DNA of 64,000 bases, from the NCBI GenBank assembly GCA_946902985.2, contig OX336391.1:76361947-76425946 (forward strand), read 5' to 3'. A model generated the notes under the pieces. That model did not search any database. It had not been told where the DNA came from and worked only from the letters and a program-made list of their open reading frames with translations. Of the stretch, positions 23,677 through 36,393 are shown piece by piece. Numbering within the stretch: the stretch's first letter is position 1; every line of letters begins with the position of its first letter. This DNA is from Meconema thalassinum. Its lineage: Eukaryota; Arthropoda; Insecta; Orthoptera; Tettigoniidae. Both the position numbers and the translations under genes were made by a program.

Positions 23677-26600
23677 TGCACCATTATTCATAAAAGGGCT
23701 TAAGTACAGACATGGTTACAGTATTTTGGGAACACCCTGTAACTTCCTAACTTGCCTCTGAAGTCGACCATAACAGCTGGTCTGCAGCAAGAAAAAGCCA
23801 TGCTATCAAGAAAGAGATCGGCAGAGCTCGTGTTTCCGACGAGAAACCCGAAGGTCATCGATAATAACCGTGTTGACTGTGTCTGACACCATATCGATCG
23901 ATTCACCTGGGAGTGATTAATACAAATTAATGCATATTTAGCGCTTTATGTAAGCAGATACATGTGTCTATATGTATATTTCCATGGCAGAAAGCTATTA
24001 TTAAGAAAGCCATTATTAAGAAAGTATGAAGAACAGAAGATGATATGTTAACTCACTGCTGATTACGTTTCGACTGCGATATATTTCGTATCGAGTCATG
24101 ACGTGTGTGTGGTAGTGGGGGAAGCAGATGTGAGACTCAGGCGACCTCGTGCAGAGCGCAATGTGTATAGAACTTGACAGCGCAGAGGGTTGAGCTGGAA
24201 ATCAGTGAAAGTAAAATCGCCAGCTAACGGGAGTTTTAAAAACGTGTGACCGTGCTGAAGTGTATTCTAGTTCGTTAAGCATTCTACGTGAAGTAGAAAC
24301 GTGTTTAATAGGGCTCAGACATGGTCTTAAACATGTAATAATTTACCTCTGCGACTGTGTGTCTATAGCAACTAACGGGCCATGCGGATGGATACTTTTA
24401 TAATCACGACCGCGAGCTCAGCCGTGATGTGTCACGAAACTCTGCATATAATCCGTCGTGGAAATGCAGCCTAGATTTGATTCACTCTTCACTGTGATTA
24501 TACTTTTTGAAAAGAGTACATTCTCAAGCAAGGTGTCAAGGGGAAGGGACAATATGAAGCTTATATCCACTACGATGGTAGGCTAAATTGATTTAAGAAT
24601 ACTGCATTAGCAGGGTACAGCGGGGACTTGTCGAGGGCAACTTTCATTTAGCATGAAGTGTGCACGCGACTCTCGTGTCGAGAGGGACCGCGTCGACCCT
24701 CGTGAACTTGTTCACACGCGCGTTCTCTCATTGGAACTTGTTAGTGACGGTTCGAGTTCACCTTCGCGTCGTGACGAGTTGATAAACTGTGTGCGGTCCT
24801 TCCGTTGGTGTTCGAATATGTATGGGAAGATATCGCCAGGATATGTTGGAACTATTTCGACCGACCGGGTGTTGTTCGAGCCTGGGAGGACTTTGGTTCG
24901 TTCTATGGAAACCCAGTTGAAGTCCAGCATATTTTCTGTTGGTCCGGAGCTGATTATGGCCAACGATATCCTTTTTTCCTCATCTAGATTCGCCAAAGGT
25001 ACTGATCACTTCAACTTGTTACAGTAGTGTAGCGTGGACATTTATAAATACCACTTTGCCATATTTGATTTTGTAGTTTAAATGGTTGAGTAGAAAGTGC
25101 AGGTTCGATGTTTATTTCGAAACTGACCTTCTATGATGCCAGGATTTTGACTCATAAAAATGAGTGCATCCTTTGTGTAATTTTGATGAATAAATTAATA
25201 ATTTCAGTAGTATTTTACAGTATTTAAACTAATATGCTCATTCTTATTTGTCGAGAAGCAAATGTAGGAAGAAGATTTACAGTTTTTCTTGTGTAAGAAC
25301 ATTTTTAGTAACGCAACTTTCTTTTGAGAACTTTGGTTGAGTTTTCATATTCTAGTGCATTGTTCTTTAAGCACTTTCGCTTGGATCATCGTATTCTTTG
25401 GAGGGGAATTTTCCTTTTCGTATTCTTATTAAGATATTAGGAAGTTTTCGGACCCAGTTATTCTAAATGTTACTTCGAGTCCTTGGACTATATTTTCTTC
25501 AGTTTTTTTAATAACAGATTTAACTTGTGTTTTCTGAGCGTGATTTTCGAAATGGATTGCCTAATGGGTCATTAGTCGCTTAGCCTTTGTTGCTAACCTA
25601 GATCCATGCTGTAGGTCTAATCCATCGACATTTTCGCGTTCGGGAAATTCAGGGAGGATCTTATTTTGAGATTGAATTTATCTTTATAGACCTCTTTACA
25701 ACCTCAGTTTGTGTGGTTGGGCAGCGTTATATACAGTTTATATTTTTTTTTTGGAGTTAACACTGGATTAAATTGATATCATTGCCTTTAGTGCAATAGT
25801 TTTTCTTTAGTAAGAGGGTATTTGAACGACATCCAAATTTGCGAGGATAATCCCAGGGACAACTTACTATAAGTCATACGTTTAAGAATTATGGATCTTG
25901 TAATAAATCAATGTAAGGCAAGTTTTTAAAGTTAGGTGGAATATTTCTGAAATCCACTGGGCTTTGTTGGTAATCTGTTACGGGATCATATTTTTCGAGT
26001 TCAGGATTTTTACCATAAACAGCTGATTCGCACAATTGTGGATTTATAACAGTAAGGCTCCTATTATAGGTGCATATTGGTCTTTAGAGAGGCATGTACT
26101 ATGAGTAATGTCTTTGTGTTTAAGTATATTGATGCAATGCTTTGTAAAGCATATTTTTCTTGTTGAAGATTGAGCTAGGTGTGCCAATCAGGATTAGATT
26201 GATTGGGGTTTTAACCCAGAGAGAGGTGTTGTTTTAACCTAGTATGGTTAATAATTGGTCATTGTTAACTTTATCGCTGTTATCGTGAAAATGCCTGTGT
26301 GAAGATTAATATTTTTCTGAGCAGTATTATTGGGAATCTTGAGTGGATATTCGGTTAAATATTTCCAGTAAAACTAATATAACAATTTTGCCATAAGATG
26401 TATGTTTAAAAAGGAAACCGATAACTATTTAAGACTGACTTTACAATTAATTTTTGCTTAGCTTAACTGTTCGGCAGAATTTCCCTAAAACAAGAATTGA
26501 AATAATATTAAACAGAAAGGAATGTCGTGACTTCAAGTCAGTAGGAAGAGAATAATTGAAATTATTCTGGAATTTTGTGTAAATTATATTCTGTAAATAG

Positions 26601-27306
26601 GCCATATGAATTTCTTCATTCAATAACAAGAACATATAAAGTTACTGAAGATGTCGTGTAGGATTAGTAATTATAACCAGGATATTTTTGTATAAGATGT
26701 TATTTCCGTTAAGGAACCGAAATTAATTTAATGTATTCAAGTCTTATAATATTTCTCTTTTTGTGAATGCTTACCCTATGGGATTGATCATCATTGTTAT
26801 TATTAATATGCCTTATATTTTAATCAGCTAAAAGTTAGTTGTGATAATGGGTAATATATATATATATTTTTTCTGGAAGATAATCCAATATAATCAATGA
26901 GATTGTTTTTTTTTTTTTGATTGGTCGTGGTATCGACGAAATTGATATTCTTCTGTCTTGTTTATTCTTACAATAAATCACTTTACTACTTGGTTTTAAT
27001 TATTGCGTGATGCTTTATAGAGGTGATGGAAGGGTGTATTAAGGGGGCCATCGCTAGGTATTTTAGTGTTTACCACACCTTTGAGATTCTTTCTTCCTTT
27101 TGAAGAATTCTCGTGTTTTGAGCTAGTCTTTTCTTTTTCTGAGCCTTGGTCAGTCTTAATACATCCTGTTAGGTATTCGAGTGGCCCTATTATCCCTGTG
27201 TCTGTTGGTAGAACTTGGGGGGGTCTTTAGAGCCGGGGCATTTTCAGGTTCTACGATCCAGCTGCTATCCAGGGATTCAACAGGTATTGGTAGGTAAAAG
27301 GGTACA
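23677..27306 (+). repeat. Gypsy 5' LTR
   Basis: 3,630 bp, unusually long for an arthropod Gypsy element. No substantial domain is encoded; a 124-codon frame (24,653-25,027) is kept in both LTRs but the LTRs are too young for that to mean selection. Immediately downstream is a candidate primer-binding site starting TGGCGCCCAGC at 27,312, partly complementary to a tRNA-Lys 3' end; that assignment is tentative. Confidence 0.95.
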
Positions 27307-27956
27307 TTAGGTGGCGCCCAGCTCAGGGGCTATGAAAAACTGGAATACCAGAGCGAATACCAGGGAGTTGAATGCCATAATTCTGCCAAAATTGAAACTG
27401 AAAGTACAAAGTGGAAATTAGTTTTATGATCATGTAACACAGATCGCGAATTGGAACACCGTGTTTCTTGTGTGACTATGAATCGAGGCGATAAAATAAT
27501 GGTGAACCAATATTTTGGCACGAACTATTGGAATTCCTATGGATCAAAGCAATTACGAGGATACTCAGCTACTTGACCCACAAGTGGTATTGCAACCATT
27601 ATTAATTTTTATTTTATTTTATGTATTGGAGTGGTGCCACACGCTTTGTTAATAATTTGTTCTACTTGTTTCCGGCTGATGATCATTGCTGACATCATTA
27701 AAAATAGAAGTATTTGTAGTAAATTTAAAATTTAAGTAATGGTAGAATCATAGACCTTCACCGATATAAACCAACACGCACTTGTATATGGTCGATCCCA
27801 AATGAAATGGGGCACTTTGTGTTTAGACATAAGTTTATTTTAAGGTAACGCCAGACAATAAGAATGAGCATGTATGGTAAATGGTGGTTGTTTGTAGATG
27901 TTCTCGCTGTGCTTTGTTGGTGTGGTATTCTTATTTCTTGTGAAGTGTAGTGAAGC

Positions 27957-30587
27957 ATGTCTGAAGGTAATATGGTGACTGTTGGTGACGTTAAGAAGAT
28001 GTTTGAAATTCTTCAACATAAAATGGACAATTTGAATCAGGACATAGAAAATATTAAGGTCCAAACTAGATCTGCATTAGACCATATGTCTGAAACTGTT
28101 ATTCAAAATCAGGGTGCAGTTGCTGAAGGCATCAGGGGGGAAATTGATACTATGCAATCCTCCTTGAAGGCTATCAATGACAGTTCTAAAAGGGTAGAAA
28201 AGAAGGTTACCAGTGTAGAATCTAATATCGAAGATATCCAGGATGATAATAGAAAAACTCAACTAGATATCAGTACATTACGGGCTAATGTTGGCCTGGT
28301 ACAGGTTGCCCAAGAAAGAATCCAAAATAGTCAGACATCAATGCAAACTAGTCAAACATCAATCCAAACAGATCTTAACAATATGCAAACTAGTCAAACA
28401 TCAATCCAAACAGATCTTAACAATATTCAGACTAGTCAAAGGGGAATTGAGGAAACTGTAAAGGATGTAAACTCTAATGTAAGGATTATGCAATCCCAAA
28501 TCAATGATTTAAGAACAGATGTGGGATTAATAGAATCCAGTCAAAATAAAATGGAGCTAGAGGTCCGAAAAATCGAATCTAGTCAAAATCAGACAGAGGT
28601 TAAGTTAATGGAGCTAGAAAAATCTAATAAAGAATTTCAAGTTGAGATTAGACTAGACTTTGAAAAGAGTGTGAAGCTCAGTAAAAAAAATTTAGAAGCA
28701 CTTCAGCTGCAGTTTTCCCATGACACTAATCAGACCCAGAATAGCCTGGAACAGTTGAAATGTGAAATGGGGACACTCCGAGCTCAAGTCACTGATCATA
28801 CGAAACTTCTCAGGGATGATTTTGACATCGATTTGAAAGGGATCATAAGTGATAATATTGTAACATTTCGTCAAGATATTATGAAAATTAATGAGGAATG
28901 TTTTAAAGTTGAGAAATCTAAGTTAGAATCTAAACTTGCCACTGGTCTTGCAACTAATAGCAAAGACATAATAAATGTTAGGGAAGATCTAAGCAAAAGA
29001 ATGGATGGAATTCAAAATACTCAGGTTAATAATATATCCGATTTAGAGAAACGTATTAACAGTGTTGAAACTAAAGTCGACCAAAGTAAGATAGAGTTAT
29101 ATGAGGTCAGGGAGAAGAAAACTTCCGAGATTAATGAAATTAGAAAGGGTCTCGAGCAAATTAATCTAGAGGGGCATATCAGTTTAGATACTCTAAAAGA
29201 TCAATTGCGATCACTTTTACAGTCCAATTTTCGAGTTGTAGTTGAACTACCTGAAGTGATAGTACCTGATGGTAGGGAAAGGATGATACAGGAATCTTCC
29301 AACAACGAACCCAACGTTCGGCTCAGTCAAATGGAACATTCGAGTCCCATTCGAACAAGCAGGGAAACTTTTAGTTCTCCGAACCCCAACGTAGGCGTGG
29401 GTGACTATACTTCGAAATCATCGGAAAGGACACCGAATGTAACCATAATACGAAATTTTGATGACAAACCTAAGAAGTTTAGCAATTTGGATGGAATGAC
29501 ACCAATCGAATTTGTCAGGACATTAAGAGATTACTTTTTGGAGTCACATGTGCCACGTGAGCGTGAGCTACGTATGGTGGAAAGGTTTCTCACCGATGCT
29601 CCGTTACAATGGTTCAGGGCTTTTCGTTACACATTTGACAACTTTGAGCAGTTTTCGGAAGCCTTCATACAAAGATTTTGGTCGATCGAGGTCCAACAGA
29701 ATGTGAGATCAGAAGTCTATTCACGCAAGTACTCCAGTACAGGACCAACCAGCTACGCTGAATACTTTGCGTGTCAGTTAGCAAAACTCCGTTTTCTTCA
29801 GCCGCCATTAACCCAGGAAGAACTCCTTGAAGCTATCTCACGTCAATTGCCTGCGGAAATAAGGAAATCAATTATTTCTTCCGGAGTATCGTCTTTAACG
29901 TCGTTAGATGACCTGTTACGTCGATTAGATCACATGAGTATGATGACGCAACCTACTATAGTCAAAAATGCCAGGCAGGAATCGAAAGTTGTAAACGCGG
30001 TGATGATGAACCGTACACAGCAGACGGATCGTTTCGAACAAAGAAGAGATGATAGAATAGGTCCTATTAGAAATACCCATCAGGAAGAGAGGAGATGGGA
30101 AAACCAACGTAGGGACGCCCAGGAGAGGCCTTGGCAACGTCGCTACGAGGAGAGAAATTTTTATCGAAGAGATAATGATCGAGACCGGAATGATCATCGA
30201 GAAACGCCTTATGATAGGAATTACAGATATGATCAAAATAATCGAGATAACAGATATAATAGGAATGATAGAGATACCCGAGACAATAGAGATAACAGAT
30301 ATAATAGGAATGATAGAGATACCCGAGACAATAGAGATAACAGACAAAATCAAGGGTACTCAAGATACAACAATTATCGAACGGAGGCGTCCGATAAAAA
30401 AGTGCAACAGGAGAGGCTCAAGAGAGGGCGAGATAAGTCCACGGAGGTTGGACGAAGAAAATCGAAGGAAAGAAAGGATGAAAATCTAGATAAGTCACAA
30501 CCCAGTACTAGCAGAGAAGGTCGGAGTTCAGAAAGAGCTCCGGATCGAGAAAAAAAACGCCAATTTCCGGGCGAAATTAATAACTGA
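27957..30587 (+). CDS. gag: Gypsy Gag polyprotein
   Basis: 876 residues, long for a Gypsy Gag. Residues 1 to about 420 are a predicted coiled coil, with an internal duplicated block (QTSQTSIQTDLNN repeated at about 120-155). A retrotransposon capsid domain follows at about 505-640 (RMVERFLTDAPLQWF, AEYFACQLAKLRFL). The tail (about 700-850) is rich in Arg, Asp and Asn with a tandem RYNRNDRDTRDNRDN repeat, probably the nucleic-acid-binding part, since no CCHC knuckle is present. The frame is intact. Start chosen as the first Met after a 650-nt leader. Confidence 0.9.
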   Translation: MSEGNMVTVGDVKKMFEILQHKMDNLNQDIENIKVQTRSALDHMSETVIQNQGAVAEGIRGEIDTMQSSLKAINDSSKRVEKKVTSVESNIEDIQDDNRKTQLDISTLRANVGLVQVAQERIQNSQTSMQTSQTSIQTDLNNMQTSQTSIQTDLNNIQTSQRGIEETVKDVNSNVRIMQSQINDLRTDVGLIESSQNKMELEVRKIESSQNQTEVKLMELEKSNKEFQVEIRLDFEKSVKLSKKNLEALQLQFSHDTNQTQNSLEQLKCEMGTLRAQVTDHTKLLRDDFDIDLKGIISDNIVTFRQDIMKINEECFKVEKSKLESKLATGLATNSKDIINVREDLSKRMDGIQNTQVNNISDLEKRINSVETKVDQSKIELYEVREKKTSEINEIRKGLEQINLEGHISLDTLKDQLRSLLQSNFRVVVELPEVIVPDGRERMIQESSNNEPNVRLSQMEHSSPIRTSRETFSSPNPNVGVGDYTSKSSERTPNVTIIRNFDDKPKKFSNLDGMTPIEFVRTLRDYFLESHVPRERELRMVERFLTDAPLQWFRAFRYTFDNFEQFSEAFIQRFWSIEVQQNVRSEVYSRKYSSTGPTSYAEYFACQLAKLRFLQPPLTQEELLEAISRQLPAEIRKSIISSGVSSLTSLDDLLRRLDHMSMMTQPTIVKNARQESKVVNAVMMNRTQQTDRFEQRRDDRIGPIRNTHQEERRWENQRRDAQERPWQRRYEERNFYRRDNDRDRNDHRETPYDRNYRYDQNNRDNRYNRNDRDTRDNRDNRYNRNDRDTRDNRDNRQNQGYSRYNNYRTEASDKKVQQERLKRGRDKSTEVGRRKSKERKDENLDKSQPSTSREGRSSERAPDREKKRQFPGEINN

Positions 30588-31500
30588 CGTTGCCACGCAT
30601 TCCTCTGATATCACGATTTTTGAAATATTTGAAGCTACTGACGAAGACCTTCTATTTGAACCAGAAACGAAACCGAGAGGAAGGATAGTTGAACTTCCCG
30701 TTATTGATATACTAATTGGTCTACAACATTGTAAAGCCTTGATGGACACAGGTGCTATGATCTCAATAGTTGCCGAGGACTGTTTTGAAAGATTGAAACC
30801 AGAAAACCAATTTACCATTCTTCCAGCATCTCCAACAAAAATTCGTGGGATATTTAAGGATAAAACTATGAAATGCAAATTGCAGATTCTAATGAAATTC
30901 TGGATCAATGAGAGAAGTTATGAACATATTTTCATAGTTGTTAAGAATATTAATTTTGACGTCATACTAGGCATCGATTTTATTACTCAAGCTAGAGCAA
31001 TCATCGACATGGACAAAGGAATAATAAGATTCAAGGAAGAAAGTATAGAGGATGTAGTGATGGAGGAAATGGATGGAAACGAAATTAATAGAGATATCCC
31101 TAGAATGGAAATCCTAGATCACGTAGTTGAAGAAACTGAGCAAGTGAGGGAACAATATACCTTGAAAGCCGAGGGATTTAAAAATGTGAAAGAAGAATTT
31201 GACGACTTGATTTGTCAGTTTGCGGACATCTTCGATGATAAACCTGGTTTGATTAGAGACTTCAAGTACCAGATTAGGCTAATAGATGAATCCCCTTATC
31301 AAGCCAAGCTTTATCCTATCCCAGAAAAATACCATGATGAGGTCAAAGAGATCATAGATAAAATGGAGAGAGATGGTATAATAAAAAAAACAGGCTTCTT
31401 CGTATTTGAATCCAGTAACTGTGGTAAAGAAAGCGAACGGACAATTGAGGCTTTGTTTAGACGCCAGGAAGATCAACACGAGAATCATGTTAGAAACTGA
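30490..31500 (+). pseudogene. pol: Gypsy Pol, protease and start of RT (before the frameshift)
   Basis: This frame overlaps the end of gag by about 100 nt in the +1 register, so Pol would need a +1 (or -2) recoding event or another route; an A8 run sits in the overlap at about 30,550-30,557. The aspartic protease active site is ALMDTGAMISIV near 30,750. The frame continues to the RT N-terminus (YPIPEKYHDEVKEIIDKME) and is lost near 31,385-31,400 at an A-rich run, where the RT frame shifts. Confidence 0.85.
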
Positions 31501-33832
31501 CCGTCCACCAAAAATTAGAGAACTTTTGAAAAAGTTCAAAGGTAAAGCGTGTTTCAGCGTCCTAGACCTGACCGCTTCCTTTTATCAAGTAGAGCTGGAG
31601 GAAGATAGCCGGCAATACACCGGATTCTTATTCGATCAGACCACGTATGTTTTCTGTCGCGTTCCTTTTGGAATGGTGAACAGCGGTCCGGCTTTGATCA
31701 GAGCCCTTGATAGCAAATTAACGGAAAGCGTGAAACGTAACGTTATCTGCTATATCGATGACTTGATAATCTCTTCAGCGAATGTTCAAGAACATCTTGT
31801 GCACTTGAAACAGCTATTCGAGAATTTAAGAGAGGCCAATATTAAGGTCAACATGCATAAGTGTCAATTCATGCACGAATCTATCAAGTTCCTAGGCCAT
31901 ACTATTGATCAGTTTGGGTATCACCCAAACTTGAAGAAGATAGACGCCATTTCAAGATTCCCTCGTCCCGCAAAGGTAAAGCAGCTCCGTGAGTTTCTGG
32001 GCATGTGCCAGTTCTTGAGTAGCCACTGTCCGGGATACTCAACTACTATGGCCCCTTTGTATGAAGCATTAAAGAAAAATAATAAATGGAAATGGACAGA
32101 GGACACGAATAGGGCATTTGAAGAGGCCAAGCTCATGCTCCAAAATTGTGTTAAGCTGGAATATCCTGAGTTTGATCGGATTTTTTACATAGAGTCTGAT
32201 GCTTCAAAAGTAGGTATTAGTGCTGTCCTCTATCAAAAGGACGAGGAGGGGAGGAAGCACTACTTGGACTTCCACAGCAGAAAGCTGCAGGATCACGAAA
32301 AGAATTATTTCACCTCTGAGCTCGAAGCATTGGCATTCATATCTGCGCTTCAAAAGAGGAAGAAACTTCTGATAGGACATCGAGTGGTCATTATCACGGA
32401 TCACAGAGCGCTTCAGTTCATGATGCAAACCGATCTTTCCAGTGACAGACTGACGAGGTGGACATTGTTTCTCCAGCAGTTCAATGCCACTATCGTGCAT
32501 CAGCCTGGAAAAGATAATCTGCTCGCGGATGCACTCTCAAGAAATCCAGTTAGTAAAATCGAGATTAACACTGTACAGTTGGAGAGGGAACACGAACTTA
32601 CCCTGGAGAAGCTAAAGAAGATAGCGGTGTCACAGAAGAGACACACCCCAACTAGACATATGTACAGGTTTTTGAGAGGTGCAATGGACCATACCGACCT
32701 TGATTACGAACAGACTAGGAAGCGATCTGAGAAATTCCTGGTGTGTGATGACGTCGTTTGTAAATACATTGACCGAGAGAGGACGAAAATTAGAATTGTA
32801 GTCCCTCCTAAACTGATAAATGGGTTGGTGTGGTTAGCTCACGGCACCATTGGCCATGGGGGTGTCGACAAAACGTTTAGAACGTTATTGGAAACATTCA
32901 CCTGGACCAAGATGCGGGGCACTATAGCAGCCATTATCAGATCATGCCAGGAGTGCCAACGAGGGAAATACCCGTCGGCGTTATCAAAAGAGAGACCTCG
33001 AGCCATTATTCCAGAAAGGCCGAGAGAGCTAATGGCTTGCGATATCTTCGGTCCTTGCCCGAAGGGAGCTAGGGGAAACCAGTTTCTCCTAGTCACAATC
33101 GATGTATTCTCTAAATACGTGACTCTCGATCCTATGCAGAGGGCTACTACAGCTCAAGTCCTTAGTCGTCTTGAAAACAGTGTGTTTTCTAAGGCAGGAA
33201 AACCTGTAACTCTCCTATCGGATCACGGAGCTCAATTCACTTCGATGGAATTTGAGAATGCCATGATTAGACTTGGTATCAAGCACGTGTTTTCTAGCGT
33301 CAGATATCCGGAATCTAACGTCTCGGAACGTGTTATGGCAGAAATTAGCAAGTTCGCGAGAATTTACTGTCCTGAGGATCATGCGAGCTGGGTGAAGTTC
33401 ATCCCACTCATGGAAAGATGCATGAATTCCACATTCCATGAGAGCTTATCAGATATACCTATGGTTGTTCACCATAATAAGAGGCCAGAAAGAGCCTGGA
33501 CAGAGATCGTGAGATTTCTACCTAAGGACAGGGAACCTACAGTCCAAGAAAGAATTAATTCAGCTAGAGAAAGCTTGATGGATGCAGCCGAGAAGCGGCA
33601 TAAACGAATCAGAAATAAAAGATATCGGCCACCGATGAGAGTAGGCGAGATGATTCTCGTCAAGAAACCGACGAAAGCAGATGTGGCTAAGAAGCAATTC
33701 ACCAAGTTTTCCTATGTCTTCCACGGACCCTATAAGATTGCTAGGTCGTTCGGAAATAATTGTTATGAGGTTGTAAGCCTAAATGGAAGAGAAATGATAG
33801 GTCGTTTCAATGCAAAGAACCTGAAAAGATAA
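31406..33832 (+). CDS. pol: Gypsy Pol, RT, RNase H and integrase (after the frameshift)
   Basis: 808 residues open. RT motifs: LRLCLDARKINTR, FSVLDLTASFYQV, VPFGMVNSGPA and the catalytic YIDD. RNase H: IESDASKVGISAVLY, TSELEAL, ITDHRALQFM. Integrase: HGTIGHGGVD plus CQECQ zinc module, then a DDE core with ACDIFGP, LLSDHGAQF and SNVSERV. The Met at 31,406 is just the first in this frame; the protein normally continues from the protease, so this is the 3' part of one polyprotein. The terminal region ends shortly before the polypurine tract. Confidence 0.92.
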   Translation: MNPVTVVKKANGQLRLCLDARKINTRIMLETDRPPKIRELLKKFKGKACFSVLDLTASFYQVELEEDSRQYTGFLFDQTTYVFCRVPFGMVNSGPALIRALDSKLTESVKRNVICYIDDLIISSANVQEHLVHLKQLFENLREANIKVNMHKCQFMHESIKFLGHTIDQFGYHPNLKKIDAISRFPRPAKVKQLREFLGMCQFLSSHCPGYSTTMAPLYEALKKNNKWKWTEDTNRAFEEAKLMLQNCVKLEYPEFDRIFYIESDASKVGISAVLYQKDEEGRKHYLDFHSRKLQDHEKNYFTSELEALAFISALQKRKKLLIGHRVVIITDHRALQFMMQTDLSSDRLTRWTLFLQQFNATIVHQPGKDNLLADALSRNPVSKIEINTVQLEREHELTLEKLKKIAVSQKRHTPTRHMYRFLRGAMDHTDLDYEQTRKRSEKFLVCDDVVCKYIDRERTKIRIVVPPKLINGLVWLAHGTIGHGGVDKTFRTLLETFTWTKMRGTIAAIIRSCQECQRGKYPSALSKERPRAIIPERPRELMACDIFGPCPKGARGNQFLLVTIDVFSKYVTLDPMQRATTAQVLSRLENSVFSKAGKPVTLLSDHGAQFTSMEFENAMIRLGIKHVFSSVRYPESNVSERVMAEISKFARIYCPEDHASWVKFIPLMERCMNSTFHESLSDIPMVVHHNKRPERAWTEIVRFLPKDREPTVQERINSARESLMDAAEKRHKRIRNKRYRPPMRVGEMILVKKPTKADVAKKQFTKFSYVFHGPYKIARSFGNNCYEVVSLNGREMIGRFNAKNLKR

Positions 33833-33933
33833 GTGCAGAAGATAGACTGAGTGTTGACTGAATAATGCTACATATGCCGGGATTACCTGGAATGGTGTAA
33901 ATAAAAGTTGAGGAGACTTTTATTTAAGGTATC

Positions 33934-33943
33934 AAAGGGAAAA
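33934..33943 (+). promoter_or_regulatory. Polypurine tract of the Gypsy element
   Basis: AAAGGGAAAA directly precedes the 3' LTR start TGCACC at 33,944, as expected for plus-strand DNA priming. Confidence 0.75.
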
Positions 33944-36393
33944 TGCACCATTATTCATAAAAGGGCTTAAGTACAGACATGGTTACAGTATTTTGGGAAC
34001 ACCCTGTAACTTCCTAACTTGCCTCTGAAGTCGATCATAACAGCTGGTCTGCAGCAAGAAAAAGCCATGCTATCAAGAAAGAGATCGGCAGAGCTCGTGT
34101 TTCCGACGAGAAACCCGAAGGTCATCGATAATAACCGTGTTGACTGTGTCTGACACCATATCGATCGATTCACCTGGGAGTGATTAATACAAATTAATGC
34201 ATATTTAGCGCTTTATGTAAGCAGATACATGTGTCTATATGTATATTTCCATGGCAGAAAGCTATTATTAAGAAAGCCATTATTAAGAAAGTATGAAGAA
34301 CAGAAGATGATATGTTAACTCACTGCTGATTACGTTTCGACTGCGATATATTTCGTATCGAGTCATGACGTGTGTGTGGTAGTGGGGGAAGCAGATGTGA
34401 GACTCAGGCGACCTCGTGCAGAGCGCAATGTGTATAGAACTTGACAGCGCAGAGGGTTGAGCTGGAAATCAGTGAAAGTAAAATCGCCAGCTAACGGGAG
34501 TTTTAAAAACGTGTGACCGTGCTGAAGTGTATTCTAGTTCGTTAAGCATTCTACGTGAAGTAGAAACGTGTTTAATAGGGCTCAGACATGGTCTTAAACA
34601 TGTAATAATTTACCTCTGCGACTGTGTGTCTATAGCAACTAACGGGCCATGCGGATGGATACTTTTATAATCACGACCGCGAGCTCAGCCGTGATGTGTC
34701 ACGAAACTCTGCATATAATCCGTCGTGGAAATGCAGCCTAGATTTGATTCACTCTTCACTGTGATTATACTTTTTGAAAAGAGTACATTCTCAAGCAAGG
34801 TGTCAAGGGGAAGGGACAATATGAAGCTTATATCCACTACGATGGTAGGCTAAATTGATTTAAGAATACTGCATTAGCAGGGTACAGCGGGGACTTGTCG
34901 AGGGCAACTTTCATTTAGCATGAAGTGTGCACGCGACTCTCGTGTCGAGAGGGACCGCGTCGACCCTCGTGAACTTGTTCACACGCGCGTTCTCTCATTG
35001 GAACTTGTTAGTGACGGTTCGAGTTCACCTTCGCGTCGTGACGAGTTGATAAACTGTGTGCGGTCCTTCCGTTGGTGTTCGAATATGTATGGGAAGATAT
35101 CGCCAGGATATGTTGGAACTATTTCGACCGACCGGGTGTTGTTCGAGCCTGGGAGGACTTTGGTTCGTTCTATGGAAACCCAGTTGAAGTCCAGCATATT
35201 TTCTGTTGGTCCGGAGCTGATTATGGCCAACGATATCCTTTTTTCCTCATCTAGATTCGCCAAAGGTACTGATCACTTCAACTTGTTACAGTAGTGTAGC
35301 GTGGACATTTATAAATACCACTTTGCCATATTTGATTTTGTAGTTTAAATGGTTGAGTAGAAAGTGCAGGTTCGATGTTTATTTCGAAACTGACCTTCTA
35401 TGATGCCAGGATTTTGACTCATAAAAATGAGTGCATCCTTTGTGTAATTTTGATGAATAAATTAATAATTTCAGTAGTATTTTACAGTATTTAAACTAAT
35501 ATGCTCATTCTTATTTGTCGAGAAGCAAATGAGGAAGAAGATTTACAGTTTTTCTTGTGTAAGAACATTTTTAGTAACGCAACTTTCTTTTGAGAACTTT
35601 GGTTGAGTTTTCATATTCTAGTGCATTGTTCTTTAAGCACTTTCGCTTGGATCATCGTATTCTTTGGAGGGGAATTTTCCTTTTCGTATTCTTATTAAGA
35701 TATTAGGAAGTTTTCGGACCCAGTTATTCTAAATGTTACTTCGAGTCCTTGGACTATATTTTCTTCAGTTTTTTTTAATAACAGATTTAACTTGTGTTTT
35801 CTGAGCGTGATTTTCGAAATGGATTGCCTAATGGGTCATTAGTCGCTTAGCCTTTGTTGCTAACCTAGATCCATGCTGTAGGTCTAATCCATCGACATTT
35901 TCGCGTTCGGGAAATTCAGGGAGGATCTTATTTTGAGATTGAATTTATCTTTATAGACCTCTTTACAACCTCAGTTTGTGTGGTTGGGCAGCGTTATATA
36001 CAGTTTATATTTTTTTTTCGGAGTTAACACTGGATTAAATTGATATCATTGCCTTTAGTGCAATAGTTTTTCTTTAGTAAGAGGGTATTTGAACGACATC
36101 CAAATTTGCGAGGATAATCCCAGGGACAACTTACTATAAGTCATACGTTTAAGAATTATGGATCTTGTAATAAATCAATGTAAGGCAAGTTTTTAAAGTT
36201 AGGTGGAATATTTCTGAAATCCACTGGGCTTTGTTGGTAATCTGTTACGGGATCATATTTTTCGAGTTCAGGATTTTTACCATAAACAGCTGATTCGCAC
36301 AATTGTGGATTTATAACAGTAAGGCTCCTATTATAGGTGCATATTGGTCTTTAGAGAGGCATGTACTATGAGTAATGTCTTTGTGTTTAAGTA

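Noticed and set aside
24653..25027. 124-codon frame kept in both Gypsy LTRs (also 34,920-35,294)
   Set aside because: The LTRs are nearly identical through youth, so conservation is not evidence of function; no domain recognised.
33833..33943. An env gene in the Gypsy element
   Set aside because: Only about 110 bp lie between the Pol stop and the 3' LTR.
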